A DNA stretch of 37,031 nucleotides from an uncultured Candidatus Competibacteraceae bacterium (GCA_903882995.1 CAIRZE010000044.1:1-37031), one strand, 5' to 3'; counted from the stretch's first letter, positions 1 to 10,855 are shown. Numbers and translations are program-made. Notes: a model not told the origin generated them from the letters alone.

Positions 1-52
1 ATATTTCAAATATAGCGTTTATTATAAAATTCTTATTTAAAATAAAAAGAAT

Positions 53-1942
53 ATGAACAATTTAACCTATGATGCTTCATCTATTGAGATACTCAGTGGG
101 TTAGAGCCGGTGCGTAAGAGGCCAGGAATGTATACTGATACAACTAGGCCAAACCATCTGGCTCAAGAAGTTATCGACAATAGTGTGGATGAGGCAATTG
201 CTGGATATGCAAGTAGAGTAACAGTAATGTTATATGCCGATGGCTCCTTATCTGTTAAGGATAATGGGCGCGGTATTCCAGTTGATATCCATCCTGAGAA
301 ATGTATCTCTGGTGTCGAGTTAATTCTTACCAGGCTGCATGCTGGAGGGAAGTTTTCGAATAAAAATTACAGATTTTCCGGTGGATTGCATGGAGTTGGC
401 GTGTCAGTAGTCAATGCTTTATCAATTCAACTTGAAGTCTTTGTCAAGCGCGGTGGTATGGAATACAACATGACCTTCACTAATGGTGAGAAGACATCTG
501 ATTTGGAGGTAGTGGGTAAGGTCCCGTTGAGTATGACTGGTACCACTTTACGCTTCTGGCCTAATCCTCACTATTTCGACTCACCTAAGTTCTCTATACA
601 ATCTCTTAAACACGTCCTACGTGCTAAGGCAGTACTGTGTCCTGGACTTAAAGTTACTTTCATAGATGAGTTAACAGGTGAGAAACTAATTTGGCTTTAC
701 AAAAATGGGTTGGATAACTATATAAAAGAAATATTAGGGGATACACCACTGTTGCCAGATCCGCCTTTTTTTAGTCATATTAATAGGGAATTTAATGCTG
801 CTGACTTGGTTCTTGCTTGGTTGCCAGATGGTGGTGAACCTTTAACAGAAAGTTATGTAAATCTGATCCCTACACCACAAGGTGGCACGCATGTCAACGG
901 CCTGCGAGTAGGATTGACTGATGCACTACGTGAGTTTTGCGAATTTAGGAGTCTAGTACCTCGTGGATTGAAGATTGTTCCTGAAGATATTTTAGAAGGT
1001 TGCTGTTACTTATTATCAGTTAAGATGCAGAATCCTCAGTTTTCTGCACAAAACAAGGAACGATTGTCCTCAACTGAATGCGTGAAGTTTATTGCTGGAG
1101 TCGTTAAAGACACCCTAAGCTTATGGCTGAATCAATATCCTGAAACTGGCGAGCGTATTGCTGGACTGGCGTTAGCTAACGCTCATAAAAGGGTTCAAGC
1201 TAGCCGAAAGGTTATACGAAAATATGTCACGAGTGGCCCAGCACTACCTGGTAAACTAGCTGATTGTACAGTGCAAGATGCACATCACACTGAATTATTC
1301 TTAGTAGAAGGTGATTCAGCCGGCGGTTCTGCCAAGCAAGCACGTGACCGTGAGTTTCAGGCAGTGATGCCATTGCGTGGTAAGATACTAAATACTTGGG
1401 AGGTGAATTCCGGTAAGGTAATGGCCTCACGAGAGGTACACGACATTGCTGTTGCTATCGGCGTTGATCCTGGATCGAATAGACTAGCCGGTTTACGCTA
1501 TCATCGGATTTGTATACTCTCTGATGCTGATTCAGATGGTCTCCATATTTCTGCACTCTTGTGTGCTCTCTTCACTAGGCATTTTCACCCGCTTGTAGAA
1601 GCTGGGCATATCTACGTTGCTATGCCACCACTCTTTCGGATCGATATCGGGAAGGATATCTTTTACGCGCTTGATGAATCTGAGAAGCAAGGTATTCTTG
1701 ATCGGTTTGCTCTTTCTAAGAACAGTGGTAGGTTATATGTAACTAGGTTCAAAGGGTTGGGTGAAATGAACCCCCTACAATTGAGAGAGACAACAATGGA
1801 CCCAAAAACTAGACGTCTAGTACAATTAACACTTAACACTAATGATGGTACCATAAATTTGATAGATATGCTTCTGTCTAAGAAGCGTTCTGGAGATCGT
1901 AAAAACTGGTTAGAGGAAAAAGGCAATCTAGCAGAGGTTTGA
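53..1942 (+). CDS. parE: DNA topoisomerase IV subunit B
   Basis: Full-length GHKL/TOPRIM type II topoisomerase B subunit: 'SGLEPVRKRPGMYTDT', 'DNGRGIPVDIH', 'GGLHGVGVSVVNALS', 'LVEGDSAGGSAKQ', 'SDADSDGLHI'. Confidence 0.97.
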   Translation: MNNLTYDASSIEILSGLEPVRKRPGMYTDTTRPNHLAQEVIDNSVDEAIAGYASRVTVMLYADGSLSVKDNGRGIPVDIHPEKCISGVELILTRLHAGGKFSNKNYRFSGGLHGVGVSVVNALSIQLEVFVKRGGMEYNMTFTNGEKTSDLEVVGKVPLSMTGTTLRFWPNPHYFDSPKFSIQSLKHVLRAKAVLCPGLKVTFIDELTGEKLIWLYKNGLDNYIKEILGDTPLLPDPPFFSHINREFNAADLVLAWLPDGGEPLTESYVNLIPTPQGGTHVNGLRVGLTDALREFCEFRSLVPRGLKIVPEDILEGCCYLLSVKMQNPQFSAQNKERLSSTECVKFIAGVVKDTLSLWLNQYPETGERIAGLALANAHKRVQASRKVIRKYVTSGPALPGKLADCTVQDAHHTELFLVEGDSAGGSAKQARDREFQAVMPLRGKILNTWEVNSGKVMASREVHDIAVAIGVDPGSNRLAGLRYHRICILSDADSDGLHISALLCALFTRHFHPLVEAGHIYVAMPPLFRIDIGKDIFYALDESEKQGILDRFALSKNSGRLYVTRFKGLGEMNPLQLRETTMDPKTRRLVQLTLNTNDGTINLIDMLLSKKRSGDRKNWLEEKGNLAEV

Positions 1943-2010
1943 AGTTCATATATATAAACATTTCTCAGAGATGGCAATAACTGATACCGTCATGTGATAT
2001 TCTCATCACT

Positions 2011-2964
2011 TTACTGTTGCAGTCGGTCAGCAAAGTATTGAGTTGCAGTAATCAATTCGTCTAGAATACCTGGTTCACCGGCAGCATGACCAACAGTATT
2101 GACAATATGTAATTCTCCCTCCGGCCAGGCTTGATGGAGGGCCCATGCATTATCTAAAGGACAGATCACATCGTAACGGCCATGTATAATCACGCCTGGA
2201 ATACCATGTAACCGTTTAGCATCTCGCAACAGCTGATTATGTTCCATAAAGCAGCGATTAATGAAATAGTGGCACTCAATGCGCGCTAAGCTGAGAGCAC
2301 GCCGCGCCTCAAAAAATTTTTTGACTAGTTTTATATCTTTTTCCAAAGTCATAGTAGAACCTTCCCAGACAGACCAGGCTCTCGCAGCACGCAATCTTTC
2401 GAGCTCATTAGATCCTGTAAGACGGCGATGGTAAGCTAGTAGTAGATCTTCACGTTCTGATGTCGGGATTGGAGCCAAAAAATTCTCCCATAAATCTGGA
2501 AACAGACGGTTAGCTCCGATCTTATAAAACCAGTGGATATCCTGATCCCGACATAGAAATATGCCGCGCAAGATCAACCCAGAAACTCGGTCTGGATAGG
2601 TCTCGGTGTAAGCTAGTGCAAGCGTCGAACCCCAAGAGCCACCGAATATTATCCAGCGGTCAATATTGAAATACTCACGCAGCTTTTCAATATCTTCTAC
2701 TAAGTGCCATAGAGTGTTATTCCGCAGTTCAGAGTGTGGGGTAGACTGACCGCAGCCGCGTTGATCGAATAGCACTATTCTATATCTTTCAGGATCAAAG
2801 AACCGACGGTGTATTGCTTCGTAGCCAGCACCTGGACCTCCGTGTAAGAATAGCGCTGGTAAACCATCTGGGTTTCCGCATTCCTCGACATACAGCACGT
2901 GTAGATCATCTACAGATAATTGGCAAGTGGAATACGGTTTAATATCAGGAAACAGGACGCGCAT
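2011..2964 (-). CDS. pip: Proline iminopeptidase (alpha/beta hydrolase)
   Basis: 'FLHGGPGAGY', 'LFDQRGCGQSTPH', nucleophile elbow 'GGSWGSTLALAY', C-terminal 'VNTVGHAAGEPG'. ATG at 2964 (MRVLFPDIKPYS) preferred over the ORF-track start at 2976. Confidence 0.95.
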   Translation of the reverse strand: MRVLFPDIKPYSTCQLSVDDLHVLYVEECGNPDGLPALFLHGGPGAGYEAIHRRFFDPERYRIVLFDQRGCGQSTPHSELRNNTLWHLVEDIEKLREYFNIDRWIIFGGSWGSTLALAYTETYPDRVSGLILRGIFLCRDQDIHWFYKIGANRLFPDLWENFLAPIPTSEREDLLLAYHRRLTGSNELERLRAARAWSVWEGSTMTLEKDIKLVKKFFEARRALSLARIECHYFINRCFMEHNQLLRDAKRLHGIPGVIIHGRYDVICPLDNAWALHQAWPEGELHIVNTVGHAAGEPGILDELITATQYFADRLQQ

Positions 2965-3564
2965 GAAAAATTCCAAGCGTTGTTACCATTGAAGCAGACA
3001 AGTTCTATATAGAACCATAATCCGTTCGATTTTGCTCTGTAAAGTGCTATTTTGCAAGTAGTATATCACACTACCCTTCAGAGACAGGGTTGAGAAAACA
3101 CATAGCCCCATCGCTAGACCAGGCATTGTACTTTAAAGTAAGTATGCTGTGTAATCCAGTCGATAGGACGGTTGAGAGTGTATCGACTATAGCTTGGAAT
3201 AGACATAAACCATTTTATCTAGAATCACCGCATCTAGTAGACTTAGCCTGTTATTTATTACCTCTAGAATAATGATGGTTAAAACTCATTTCAAGAAATA
3301 GTAACTGTAAACAATGATTTAAACTATCTGTATCGAACTGCACAATGCCAGCTGCACGGAGGCTAAGAATCATAATATCTTGAGCACCAGATAGTATTCG
3401 CCGAAAAATTCCTTCCAGGTCCAAGTACCGTCATGTCCTTCCCTCCTAGCAGGATCGGAATGGTGCGTGCCCTAGCCTGTTTAATTTTAGACTAGTACCT
3501 CTCAATTGAGTATTTGAAAGAGCTTTCTTAAAAAAAAGCTAGGATTAACTGGACTACTTTTACG

Positions 3565-4659
3565 TTACGCACTGTTAGATGTTTCTCTATCACCGTTTTC
3601 CGCTTTTGCGGAGTTATTATTATCTTCCAATCTAAATTCTAGCCAGCCTAGAGTATTAATTCTGATCAACTCAGTCAGAGCTGCGATATGACTCGGTGTA
3701 TCATTTAGAGCTGGAATGTAGCGGTAGTTTTTTCCGCCAGCGTTTAGAAAGATTTTTTTGTTCTCAATAGCAATTTCCTCTAGGGTCTCTAAGCAGTCAG
3801 CTGAAAAACCAGGACAGATCACATCTACTGTTTCGATTCCTATTTTAGCCCAATTAGTTAAAACCTCACTAGTATGAGGTTGCAGCCATTTGGTATATCC
3901 GAAGCGCGATTGAAACGATACTGACCATTTACAGGATTGAAGATTTAATATCTTAGCGACTAAGCTTGCAGTTTTATGACACTGGCAGTAATAAGGATCA
4001 CCGGCGAATACATTTCGCATTGGTAGACCATGAAATGAGAACAATAAACGATCGCTGGATAACTCATTACTGGCATTTCTAATGCTCTCTGCTAGAGCAT
4101 TAAGGTAGCTAGAGTTCTCATAATATTGAGATATGAAACGCAATTCTGGCAACAGGCGCCAGGTGCGCAGCTCAGCAGCTACAGCATCAAATGTCGAAGC
4201 GGTCGTAGTGGAAGAATATTGCGGATATAATGGGAGGATCAACATTTTGCGTACACCAGCAGTGCGCAGTTCTGCCAATGCTGCTGCTATGGATGGTGTT
4301 CCATAGCGCATACCTAATGCTATCTTGACAGACCCTGCTGGATAGAGCTTTTCCAAAGCAACTTCGATTGCGTTCTTTTGCCTCTTACTAATTGTTAATA
4401 GTGGTGATCCTGATGGTGTCCAAATAGCCTGGTACTTACGTGCTGATCTGGCTGGCTTCAGTCTTAATATGATACCATGCAGTATTAGCCACCATATCAT
4501 ATGTGGGACTTCCACTACACGATAATCCCATAGAAACTCCGCTAAGTATCTGCGTATAGCGATCGGGGTAGGGGCATTTGGTGTGCCTAGATTAACAATC
4601 AGTATACCGGTATGGACAGGCTGTCTATGTGAAGTATTAAGAGTTTTTATTAGATTCAT
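3565..4659 (-). CDS. hemH: Ferrochelatase
   Basis: 'GILIVNLGTPNAPT', 'PLYPQYSSTTTAST', 'LLFSFHGLPMRN', 'YQSRFGYTKWLQP'-type motif, 'ICPGFSADCLETLEEI'. Confidence 0.97.
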   Translation of the reverse strand: MNLIKTLNTSHRQPVHTGILIVNLGTPNAPTPIAIRRYLAEFLWDYRVVEVPHMIWWLILHGIILRLKPARSARKYQAIWTPSGSPLLTISKRQKNAIEVALEKLYPAGSVKIALGMRYGTPSIAAALAELRTAGVRKMLILPLYPQYSSTTTASTFDAVAAELRTWRLLPELRFISQYYENSSYLNALAESIRNASNELSSDRLLFSFHGLPMRNVFAGDPYYCQCHKTASLVAKILNLQSCKWSVSFQSRFGYTKWLQPHTSEVLTNWAKIGIETVDVICPGFSADCLETLEEIAIENKKIFLNAGGKNYRYIPALNDTPSHIAALTELIRINTLGWLEFRLEDNNNSAKAENGDRETSNSA

Positions 4660-4758
4660 ATTTATGAGAGATAGATAGGCTAGTATGTAGCTGTAAGGGT
4701 GGCCGATTTATTCGGAGTGCGTATTCTTCTAGGCATATGGAAAATGGAGAAAAATATG

Positions 4759-5015
4759 GTGCCTTTACCGGTACTGTTGCCTTAAATAGATGTTCTGAGC
4801 CTGCTATTGCCCACTTAAATTAGGAAACTAGCAGTACGTAGTGATGCTATTTTGATCAATATTGCGCGTGGTGGGAAGGTTATACTGGCTGAATCACTGC
4901 ACTGCGGTGCCGATATAGACGTACTCAGTCTTGAGCTAAATGATATTCCCAATCCGATCGTTACCCCACACAGCGCATGGGGTAGTGGAGATTCCAGACT
5001 GCACCTGATTTTGTA
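4759..5015 (+). pseudogene. hprA: Remnant of a D-2-hydroxyacid dehydrogenase (glycerate/hydroxypyruvate reductase HprA-like), central to C-terminal part
   Basis: One + frame reads 'VPLPVLLP*IDVLSLLLPT*IRKLAVRSDAILINIARGGKVILAESLHCGADIDVLSLELNDIPNPIVTPHSAWGSGDSRLHLIL*'. It contains the family signature 'DAILIN.ARGG' and the C-terminal 'NPIVTPHSAWGS', plus two in-frame stops and an apparent internal shortening. Confidence 0.85.
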
Positions 5016-5045
5016 ATTTTCAGAGAATATTGCGTGTAGTCGTCA

Positions 5046-6164
5046 TCATGGTATATGTGGCCGCTCTAGGTACTCGTGTGATTGCATTTCATGCAATCTG
5101 CTTATAGTGCGCTGAAATTCAAATTCTAGTCTCTTACCTTGGTAAATTTCTGATATAGGTAACTCGGCAGAGATGATTAGCTTAACACTCCGGTCATAGA
5201 ATGTATCTACAAGATTGATAAAACGCCTGGTTTGATTCTCCATCTTCCAGTCTAAAACTGGTAGATTAGAGATTAGAACAGTGTGGAAGCAGCGGGCTAT
5301 TTCTATATATTCAGCTGTACTTCGTGGTCCGTCACAGATCTCTTGGAAAGAGAACCAGACAATGCCGTCAGATTCACGCACTGTAGTGATGAAACGACCT
5401 TCTATTTCCAGGATACCTCCAGTGAGACTGTGATTATGGTTTGATGCTGAAATAACGATGCTATCGAAGATAGCATTCAATACCTGTCCAGCACGATCGT
5501 TGAGTGGATAGTGATAAATTTCTGCCTTTTCTAAGTGGCGTAACCTGTAATCTATACCACTATCTATGTTTAGGATGTCTAAGTGTTTCTTAATTAACTC
5601 AATTGCTGGCAGGAAACTGGTACGTTGTAAGCCATCCTTATATAAATCATCTGGATGTGTATTGGAGGTGATAATTAGGGTCACCCCGTTTGCAAATAAC
5701 CCTCTAAACAACCCATCCAATAGCATTGCGTCGGTAATGTCGGAAATAAATAATTCGTCTAAACAGATAACCTGTGCCATCTCCGCAATTCGCCTTGCAA
5801 CTATTTGTAGAGGTTCTTTCTGATTCTTCAATTTATTTAGCTCTGCATGCAAATTTCGCATGAAGCTGTGAAAATGAATACGCTGTTTACTTTTCAAAGG
5901 CAGTGCATCAGAGAATATATCTAACAAGTAGGTTTTCCCGCGTCCAACTCCACCCCAAAGGTACAATCCACGCAAGTCTGGATTACTAGAAGCACTTGGT
6001 TTGCTAAACCCTGATAAGGTACTTATAAGCCTTGCCTTCTTTATCTGGACTTGTGAAGTTAGTTGGTCATAGATTTTCTGGAGCTCATAAATAGCTCTTT
6101 CCTGAGCAGGATCTTTGTGAAATCCTCCCTTTTTTATATCAATGAGATAATGTGTGTATAGCAT
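5046..6164 (-). CDS. zapE: Cell division protein ZapE / AFG1-like ATPase
   Basis: Walker A 'LWGGVGRGKTYLLD', 'RIHFHSFM', 'VICLDELFISDITDAMLL', 'IITSNTHPDDLYKDGLQR'. Confidence 0.95.
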   Translation of the reverse strand: MLYTHYLIDIKKGGFHKDPAQERAIYELQKIYDQLTSQVQIKKARLISTLSGFSKPSASSNPDLRGLYLWGGVGRGKTYLLDIFSDALPLKSKQRIHFHSFMRNLHAELNKLKNQKEPLQIVARRIAEMAQVICLDELFISDITDAMLLDGLFRGLFANGVTLIITSNTHPDDLYKDGLQRTSFLPAIELIKKHLDILNIDSGIDYRLRHLEKAEIYHYPLNDRAGQVLNAIFDSIVISASNHNHSLTGGILEIEGRFITTVRESDGIVWFSFQEICDGPRSTAEYIEIARCFHTVLISNLPVLDWKMENQTRRFINLVDTFYDRSVKLIISAELPISEIYQGKRLEFEFQRTISRLHEMQSHEYLERPHIP

Positions 6165-6194
6165 AAAAGTCTTCTAGAGTTAATTAATCCAGCT

Positions 6195-7031
6195 TTAATT
6201 GTTAGCTAGCTTAGCTAAATACTGAAACCAGTTATGGGTAGGATCACCAAATGCGAAGAAATCGGGGTTGATCAGAATTGGGCCTACATTGTAGTGTAGC
6301 GGCCTCAACTGCATATCAGTCATATAACCGCCGGCTTGTTCCAAAATGACTTGGGCTGCGGCTGTATCCCATTCACCAGTTGGTCCGAAACGGGGATATA
6401 GATCTGCTTTACCCTCAGCGATAAGACAAGATTTCAACGCTCCACCTAGCTCGAGATGTTTATGGTAACCGAGATGACCAAGATAGTCTTGGAGACAGCG
6501 GGTACGATAGGAATCATAGCTGCTTATAACCCGCACTGGATATTGACAGACACGTGCAGTATGGATACGTTGAGGTAGTAGTTTGTTAGGAGATTTTTTG
6601 AAGGCTCCACTAGTACTACAAGCGTAGTAACAGACGCCGCTCACTGGAGATAAAATTAGCCCAAAGACGGCTTCATGGCCCATAATCAAAGCGATGTTAA
6701 TAGAAAATTGGCCATTTCTCCTGATGAATTCACGGGTCCCATCAAGCGGATCTACTAGCCACAGACATTTCCACTCGCTGCGTTCCGGAAAACTGATATC
6801 TAGTGTTTCCTCGGACAGTACTGGGATATCTGGTGTCAGGGCTTTTAACCCGCCAATGATACAATCATGTGAAGCTAGGTCAGCTGCAGTTACTGGACTC
6901 TGATCAGCTTTGGTATTAATACTAAAGGAGCTGGTATATATCTCTAAGATTTGACGGCTTGCCTCTTGAGCAATCTTTTGGACCGGCTCAATTAGGGAAG
7001 CTAGGTCAATTGCTCTAGACTCTGTCATCAT
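6195..7031 (-). CDS. cysQ: 3'(2'),5'-bisphosphate nucleotidase
   Basis: Inositol monophosphatase superfamily motifs 'SEE', 'LWLVDPLDGTREFIRRNGQFSINIALI', 'GEWDTAAAQVILEQAGG'. Confidence 0.93.
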   Translation of the reverse strand: MMTESRAIDLASLIEPVQKIAQEASRQILEIYTSSFSINTKADQSPVTAADLASHDCIIGGLKALTPDIPVLSEETLDISFPERSEWKCLWLVDPLDGTREFIRRNGQFSINIALIMGHEAVFGLILSPVSGVCYYACSTSGAFKKSPNKLLPQRIHTARVCQYPVRVISSYDSYRTRCLQDYLGHLGYHKHLELGGALKSCLIAEGKADLYPRFGPTGEWDTAAAQVILEQAGGYMTDMQLRPLHYNVGPILINPDFFAFGDPTHNWFQYLAKLANN

Positions 7032-7396
7032 AATTCGGATAACCTCTTAACTATTCTTAATTTAAGAAATTATTCATAGATTCCACAGGTTATATGCGAT
7101 TGCTTTGTATAAAAATTACTTGTAAAAGTGAACAGGATCCTTAAGATGATTGTGAGGATATAAACTCACAGTAGATTTGTGACCCTTAGAACCCTTAACA
7201 CATTCGGCTAATTCTTTAAGAATATTTGTATCAAACAAAATTCTTATATCCTGGCATGATAAGATAGTATTAGAGTTACGACAGTAGGCCGCGGTAATCC
7301 TCGTGCAATATTCTGAATGCTTTTCAGATTCTCAATCTAGTCTGATTTAATTATGTACCAGTCATCGACTCAGATGATGCTTGTTCCAAAGTAGCT

Positions 7397-9958
7397 TCAA
7401 GTCCCGATAGCACAAGTAACTGCTATATGTATGGCGTCCGGATTAAACAAGGATAGCTGCTGTGATGTATCTGTAGGCTGTCCTGTAAGAAGTTCCCGGC
7501 GTTTTACTATCTGTTGTTCCTCTAGCTTACGTAGACGTTGGCATGCATTCCGGATAATTACAGGCGGCATTCCTGCCAAAGCAGCAACTTGCAGTCCATA
7601 GCTACGATTAGCAGGTCCTTCCTTTACACGATACATAAACGCAATCTTATTACTATATTCTATTGCTTCAAAGTGAACATTCGATGTTCCTGATTGTTCG
7701 AAAGATAGTTCTGTCAATTCAAAATAGTGAGTAGCAAACAGAGTGAAGGCTCTTACCGTTTCTGCTAGATGTGTTGCACAGGCCCATGCTAAGGCTAAAC
7801 CATCAAAAGTACTGGTGCCACGGCCAATTTCGTCTATAAGTACTAGGCTATATGAGGTGGCATTATTCATGATATTAGCGGCCTCAGTCATTTCCACCAT
7901 GAAGGTGGAGCGGCCTGATGCTAAATCGTCAGAGGCACCGATGCGTGTAAAGATATGGTCGATTGGACCAATTAATGCCTGTTCAGCAGGCACATAGCTG
8001 CCGATGTGAGCCAGTAGCACAATTAATGCAGTCTGGCGCATGAAAGTAGATTTACCACCTAAATTTGGTCCAGTAATAACCAGCATCCTCCTCTGTTCTG
8101 GTTCCAATTCTAAATCATTTGGAATGAAATGAGTATCCGAGACCTGCTCGATCACGGGACGACGACCTGCTCTAATTTTAATGCCTGGTTCAGAGACGAG
8201 TTGTGGCTGATTCCAGCCGAGTGTCGCTGCCCTTTCTGCCAAGTTAGCTAGTACATCCAGTTCTGCTAACGCAGAGGCACTTGCTTGCAACTCTGATAAT
8301 CTGTCGATTATACGATCTAATAAGGCATCATATAATGCTTTTTCTCTGGATATGGCAAGTTCTCTTGCATGCATTACCTTACACTCGAACTCTTGCAGCT
8401 CAGGTATGATATAACGTTCCACTCCCTTAAGGGTCTGACGGCGGAGATAGTTCTCTGGAACCGCCTGTGATCGAGCGCGGGCTACTTCTATATAATATCC
8501 GTGAACCCGGTTAAATCCGACTTTCAGAGTGCCTATGCCAGTGCGCTGGCGTTCCTTAGCTTCTAATTCTATAAGATACTCAGTAGCGTGCTTACCTAGA
8601 TAATTTAAGTTATCAAGTTCAGCATCATAACCTGGGGCGATCACACCACCATCTCGTAGAATCTGGGGTGGATTAGCGATAATGGCCTGATTCAGTAATG
8701 CACAAATTTCTGGATGCTTGCCAGCCTGATATGCTAGTTTAGTTAGAAGAGCCGCATCAATTAACTCTATAAAATTCTGTAGATTTGGCAATCTGGCTAA
8801 CGAGTCAGATAAGGCAACTAAATCTCGGGGCCGTGCGGATTTCAATGCAACTCGTGACAGAATACGCTCGATGTCACCGGTGCCGCGTAGTAAACCTCGC
8901 ATGTACTTATAATTTCCGTTGTAAAGCAGTTTCCGGATGCTATCACATCTCTGTTCAAGGGTTACTCTATCTCGTAGAGGTTGTTGTATCCAACGATGCA
9001 ATAATCTACCTCCCATCAAAGTTACACAGTGGTCTAGTACACCTAGTAGCGTATGTTCAGATTTTCCGCTGGAGCTGTATTCTAACTCCAAATTTCTCCG
9101 ACTGGCTGCATCTAGAATAATGCTATCTCTGTACTGCTCCACTCTCAACTTATTTAGATGTGGCAGTGCACTGCGTTGAGTATCTTTAACATATTGTAGT
9201 AGACAACCTGCAGCTCCGAGTGCTACTGCTTGGTCAGCACAACCAAAACCATCTAAATTATTGACTCCGAACTGATGACATAATTCTCGAATCGCACTGT
9301 TTAGATCAAAATGCCATGATGCTTGCCGGCGTAGGCCAGGGTGTTGATGCCAGGATTTGGGTGCCTTAAAATCCTCACTGATCAGCAATTCCGCTGGCCT
9401 TAGACGTTCCAGCTCATTAAGAAATCCGACCTCACTATTTAACTGAGTGATAGTAAATCTACCACTACTTAGATCTAGATTAGCAAGACCGTAAACCTGT
9501 TTTACTTGATTAAGAGCTACCAATAAGTGGTCACGTCGTTCTTCTAGCAGTGCTTCATCAGTGAGAGTACCTGGAGTGATAATTCTAACCACTTGTCGCT
9601 CAACTAATCCCTTATTGGTGGATGGCTCACTTAATTGCTCACATATTGCTACCGATTGCCCATTCTTAATCAATTTGGAGAGATAGCTATCTACGGAATG
9701 GAAGGGTACACCTGCCATTGGAATTGGTGCTCCTGCTGACTGCCCACGTGTAGTCAGAGTGATATTTAGCATGTCGGCAGCACGCTGAGCATCTTCATAA
9801 AATAATTCATAGAAATCTCCCATACGGTAGAACAATAAGATATCTGGATGATTAGCCTTGATGCGTAAATATTGCTGAATCATTGGTGTATGCTGCTCTA
9901 CGATTTTGCCATTTTGAGCTCGGCCGTGCCTTTGATTTTTCCTAGACTCGACTCTCAT
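7397..9958 (-). CDS. mutS: DNA mismatch repair protein MutS
   Basis: '[34 protein letters not shown]', '[19 protein letters not shown]', '[20 protein letters not shown]'. ATG at 9958 has GAGGAG just upstream on the - strand, so it is preferred over the ORF-track start at 10039. Confidence 0.96.
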   Translation of the reverse strand: MRVESRKNQRHGRAQNGKIVEQHTPMIQQYLRIKANHPDILLFYRMGDFYELFYEDAQRAADMLNITLTTRGQSAGAPIPMAGVPFHSVDSYLSKLIKNGQSVAICEQLSEPSTNKGLVERQVVRIITPGTLTDEALLEERRDHLLVALNQVKQVYGLANLDLSSGRFTITQLNSEVGFLNELERLRPAELLISEDFKAPKSWHQHPGLRRQASWHFDLNSAIRELCHQFGVNNLDGFGCADQAVALGAAGCLLQYVKDTQRSALPHLNKLRVEQYRDSIILDAASRRNLELEYSSSGKSEHTLLGVLDHCVTLMGGRLLHRWIQQPLRDRVTLEQRCDSIRKLLYNGNYKYMRGLLRGTGDIERILSRVALKSARPRDLVALSDSLARLPNLQNFIELIDAALLTKLAYQAGKHPEICALLNQAIIANPPQILRDGGVIAPGYDAELDNLNYLGKHATEYLIELEAKERQRTGIGTLKVGFNRVHGYYIEVARARSQAVPENYLRRQTLKGVERYIIPELQEFECKVMHARELAISREKALYDALLDRIIDRLSELQASASALAELDVLANLAERAATLGWNQPQLVSEPGIKIRAGRRPVIEQVSDTHFIPNDLELEPEQRRMLVITGPNLGGKSTFMRQTALIVLLAHIGSYVPAEQALIGPIDHIFTRIGASDDLASGRSTFMVEMTEAANIMNNATSYSLVLIDEIGRGTSTFDGLALAWACATHLAETVRAFTLFATHYFELTELSFEQSGTSNVHFEAIEYSNKIAFMYRVKEGPANRSYGLQVAALAGMPPVIIRNACQRLRKLEEQQIVKRRELLTGQPTDTSQQLSLFNPDAIHIAVTCAIGT

Positions 9959-10288
9959 ACATTCTCCTCGGGCTGTATATATATAACTGTATATCTGCTG
10001 TCTGCTATGAAATTTAGGGAACTCATTAAAAAATGGCATTTAGAACATCGCCATCCGTGTAAAATCTGTAAAATGGTATTTATTGAATCTTGCTCTTGAT
10101 ATACAAGATAGTTGAGCTTAAGCATGGTGGCGTGAAGAAATTTTGTTAAATCTGATCTTCACTAAGCTAATCTGAAGAAGATAAATTAGGAGAATATAGG
10201 AAAAATTAAAGCGTAGAGAATACCGCATAGAGATAATATAAATAATCTATACCCAGATCATATTCACTTCAAGATAGGAGCATAAATA

Positions 10289-10741
10289 ATGAAGACTAGA
10301 AAGTTGCTGTTAATCTCTTCAACAATAGCATTGTCCCTAGCTTTGTATGCATGCGAGAGTAGAGAGCAAAACTCTGCTCAGACTGAGAAAACAGTGAAGG
10401 AAGCTTATAAGAAACAACAAGATGAAATTGCTAAAAAGGCTGGAGAAACGGTTGTAAGATCAGCTGAACAGGCTAGCGTGACAACATCTGCTAGTGCTCC
10501 CAAGGCTACAGTGGTGGAAATGGCAGTGAAGAATAAGGATGCTTCCTCCACTCTCGTCACCAAAGAGACAGCTGTCGCAAACAAAGAAACTGCAAACTCT
10601 AACAGAGAGGTAGTTAATGCTGCAGCAGTAGTTCAACCTACTGAAAAGGCTAATGTTCTTTCTAATAAGGAACCATTTGTAAATCCCGCTACCCCTAAAG
10701 AGGGGCTTCCACTCCCATTGAACAAACCAGCTGTACAATAA
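10289..10741 (+). CDS. Predicted low-complexity lipoprotein (Lys/Ala/Thr/Glu-rich), function unknown
   Basis: Signal peptide 'MKTRKLLLISSTIALSLALYAC' with lipobox-like LYAC, then a polar, repeat-rich sequence (KETAVANKETANSNRE). AGGAG lies about 10 nt upstream of the ATG, and a strong hairpin follows at 10830-10855. Confidence 0.7.
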   Translation: MKTRKLLLISSTIALSLALYACESREQNSAQTEKTVKEAYKKQQDEIAKKAGETVVRSAEQASVTTSASAPKATVVEMAVKNKDASSTLVTKETAVANKETANSNREVVNAAAVVQPTEKANVLSNKEPFVNPATPKEGLPLPLNKPAVQ

Positions 10742-10829
10742 AAGGAGGGCTAGTTACTTTCTTACCTATAGGGATTTAGAACCATTGATTCACCTATCAA
10801 CCTGTTCTGCAATTTAGTCGTCTTATCCA

Positions 10830-10855
10830 CCCGCGTCCATTTCTAATGGCGCGGG
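10830..10855 (+). terminator. Strong GC-rich hairpin downstream of the lipoprotein gene (no U-tract)
   Basis: CCCGCG-t-CCATT-TCT-AATGG-CGCGGG: 11 bp paired with a single bulge and a 3-nt loop. It is followed by GGGCTATTG rather than T-run, so terminator function is uncertain. Confidence 0.45.

Noticed and set aside
1994-2009. GTGAT-ATTCTC-ATCAC hairpin between convergent parE and pip
   Set aside because: Only 5 bp of stem and no T-run on either strand; too weak to call a terminator.
3090-3272. 60-aa ORF in the pip-hemH gap
   Set aside because: No recognisable motif, no clear RBS, and short enough to arise by chance in an intergenic region.
8785-9179. ORFs of 111 and 80 aa on the + strand inside mutS
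   Set aside because: Antisense shadows of a well-supported mutS coding sequence.
9973-9988. CTGTATATATATAACT upstream of mutS resembling an SOS box
   Set aside because: The right half does not match ACAG, it overlaps the ribosome-binding region of mutS, and AT repeats of this type are common in this composition.
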